This document shows positions 63,506 through 64,000 of a stretch of 64,000 nt of DNA, piece by piece. This stretch comes from Streptomyces sp. NBC_00376 (GTDB lineage: Bacteria; Actinomycetota; Actinomycetes; Streptomycetales; Streptomycetaceae): positions 8,618,001 through 8,682,000 of the forward strand of contig NZ_CP107960.1 of NCBI RefSeq assembly GCF_036077095.1, read 5' to 3'. The position numbers and the translations under genes are program-made. A model generated the notes under the pieces. The model saw only the letters and a list, made by a program, of their open reading frames with translations. It was not told where the DNA came from and did not search any database. Each line of letters starts with the position of its first letter. Within the stretch, counting starts at the first letter, position 1.

Positions 63506-63830
63506 TCAGGTACGGAAGCGGGGGAACCAGCCGCCGGCCTTGTGCGCGGCGGCCCGGTCCTCCGCCTCCTGGCACAGGCGCTCCTGTTCCCGCTCCCGGC
63601 GCTCGCGCTCCTCGATCCGGGCCTCGGCCTGCTGCTCGGCTGTGACGGTCCGGGTCTGGCAGTCCTCGCAGGTGCGGGTGCGACTGGCACCTGCTCCAGT
63701 CCCGCGTGTACTCGACCGCCTTCCAGCGGTCGTCGGTGAACTTCTGCCCGCAGTCCTCGCACACCGGCCGCCAGGCTTCCCGCCGCGCGGCTTCCTCCTC
63801 CGCCACTGCTCTTTCCGGACGGCTTGCCGG
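63506..63830 (-). pseudogene. Frameshifted CxxC zinc-ribbon/coiled-coil protein
   Basis: One frame encodes WRPVCEDCGQKFTDDRWKAV and EYTRDW. A second encodes RTCEDCQTRTVTAEQQAEAR, a charged coil (ERERREREQERLCQEAED) and a terminal WFPRFRT. Two CEDC knuckles and the coil look like one protein split by a frameshift near 63680. Similar small CxxC proteins occur on actinobacterial plasmids. Function unknown. Confidence 0.45.
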
Positions 63831-63884
63831 CTGCGGTCGAGGCAGGCGTCCCGGCGGAAGTTGCCGATCGCCTCCAGCAGCGTT

Positions 63885-64000
63885 CCTATACCTGGCCACC
63901 GTCATCGACCTCGCCTCACGCCGCCCGGCCGGATGGGCGCGAACCAATCTCGTCACCGAGGCCCTGGCCACCGCCAAACGCACCCGCGGCAGCCTCGCCG
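63885..64000 (+). pseudogene. IS3-family transposase core, running off the window
   Basis: The plus strand encodes LYLATVIDLASRRPAGWART and ALATAKRTRGSLA, the segment after the first Asp of an IS3 integrase core. The start is missing or lies in eroded upstream DNA. The 3' part is beyond the window. Confidence 0.6.

Overview
The window looks like accessory DNA from a Streptomyces or close relative, either a chromosome arm or a large linear plasmid. GC is very high, codon third positions are strongly G/C biased, and the genes are typical of the group: SigE-family sigma factors, a cytochrome P450, a secreted trypsin-like protease, SARP debris and an actinobacterial RpoA. Mobile DNA dominates. 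I count at least thirteen intact or near-intact insertion sequences from six families (IS701, IS630, IS5, IS3, IS110, IS1380) and many gene fragments. No rRNA, tRNA or CRISPR array was recognised.

Region 1 (1-6902) is an uninterrupted array of six insertion sequences lying end to end, separated only by CTAG or TA: IS5e (partial), IS701a, IS630a, IS630b, IS630a, IS701b. Region 2 (6903-23588) is ordinary DNA bracketed by inverted copies of IS701b. It carries a compact minus-strand operon for DNA alkylation repair (13731-8389). In transcription order it encodes a methyltransferase (Ogt type), an ECF sigma factor, a second Ogt, a 2OG-Fe(II) oxygenase with a frameshift, a stand-alone Ada metal-binding domain, an unrecognised protein, AlkB, Tag and AlkA. 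Most of these genes overlap by 4 bases. The AlkA lacks the catalytic aspartate. The same region also holds an IS3 element, a P450, an erythromycin-esterase-like protein, remnants of IS6, RelE-like and integrase genes, and a SigE sigma factor with its membrane partner. Region 3 (23589-33156) is a second end-to-end array (IS701b, IS5e, IS630a, IS701a, IS5c). Its last member was interrupted by IS110a, which was in turn hit by IS1380.

Region 4 (33154-42497) has a MOSC-domain gene, small membrane proteins, a second IS110, and a low-GC decayed gene between inverted IS5d ends. It ends in remnants of a primase and of an HTH protein that suggest an old plasmid or integrative element. Region 5 (42498-52387) is the most gene-like part: a nitrilase, a SAM methyltransferase, a secreted serine protease, a SigE/anti-sigma-like pair, and a GT2-GtrA plus GT-C glycosyltransferase pair. 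Region 6 (52388-64000) is debris: an IS3 remnant, a decayed MobF/TrwC relaxase followed by a cluster of perfect palindromes (possible oriT), an inactivated IS110, and a 66-bp inverted repeat flanking an IS3 orfA fragment. Two intact genes stand out there: a full-length second-site RNA polymerase alpha subunit gene (rpoA) without its ribosomal-protein neighbours, and a GAF-PP2C phosphatase.

The three signals most worth following are the alkylation-repair operon with Ada split into separate genes beside a sigma factor, the ectopic rpoA, and the CTAG-linked IS arrays, in which most insertions recreate the target site they used.
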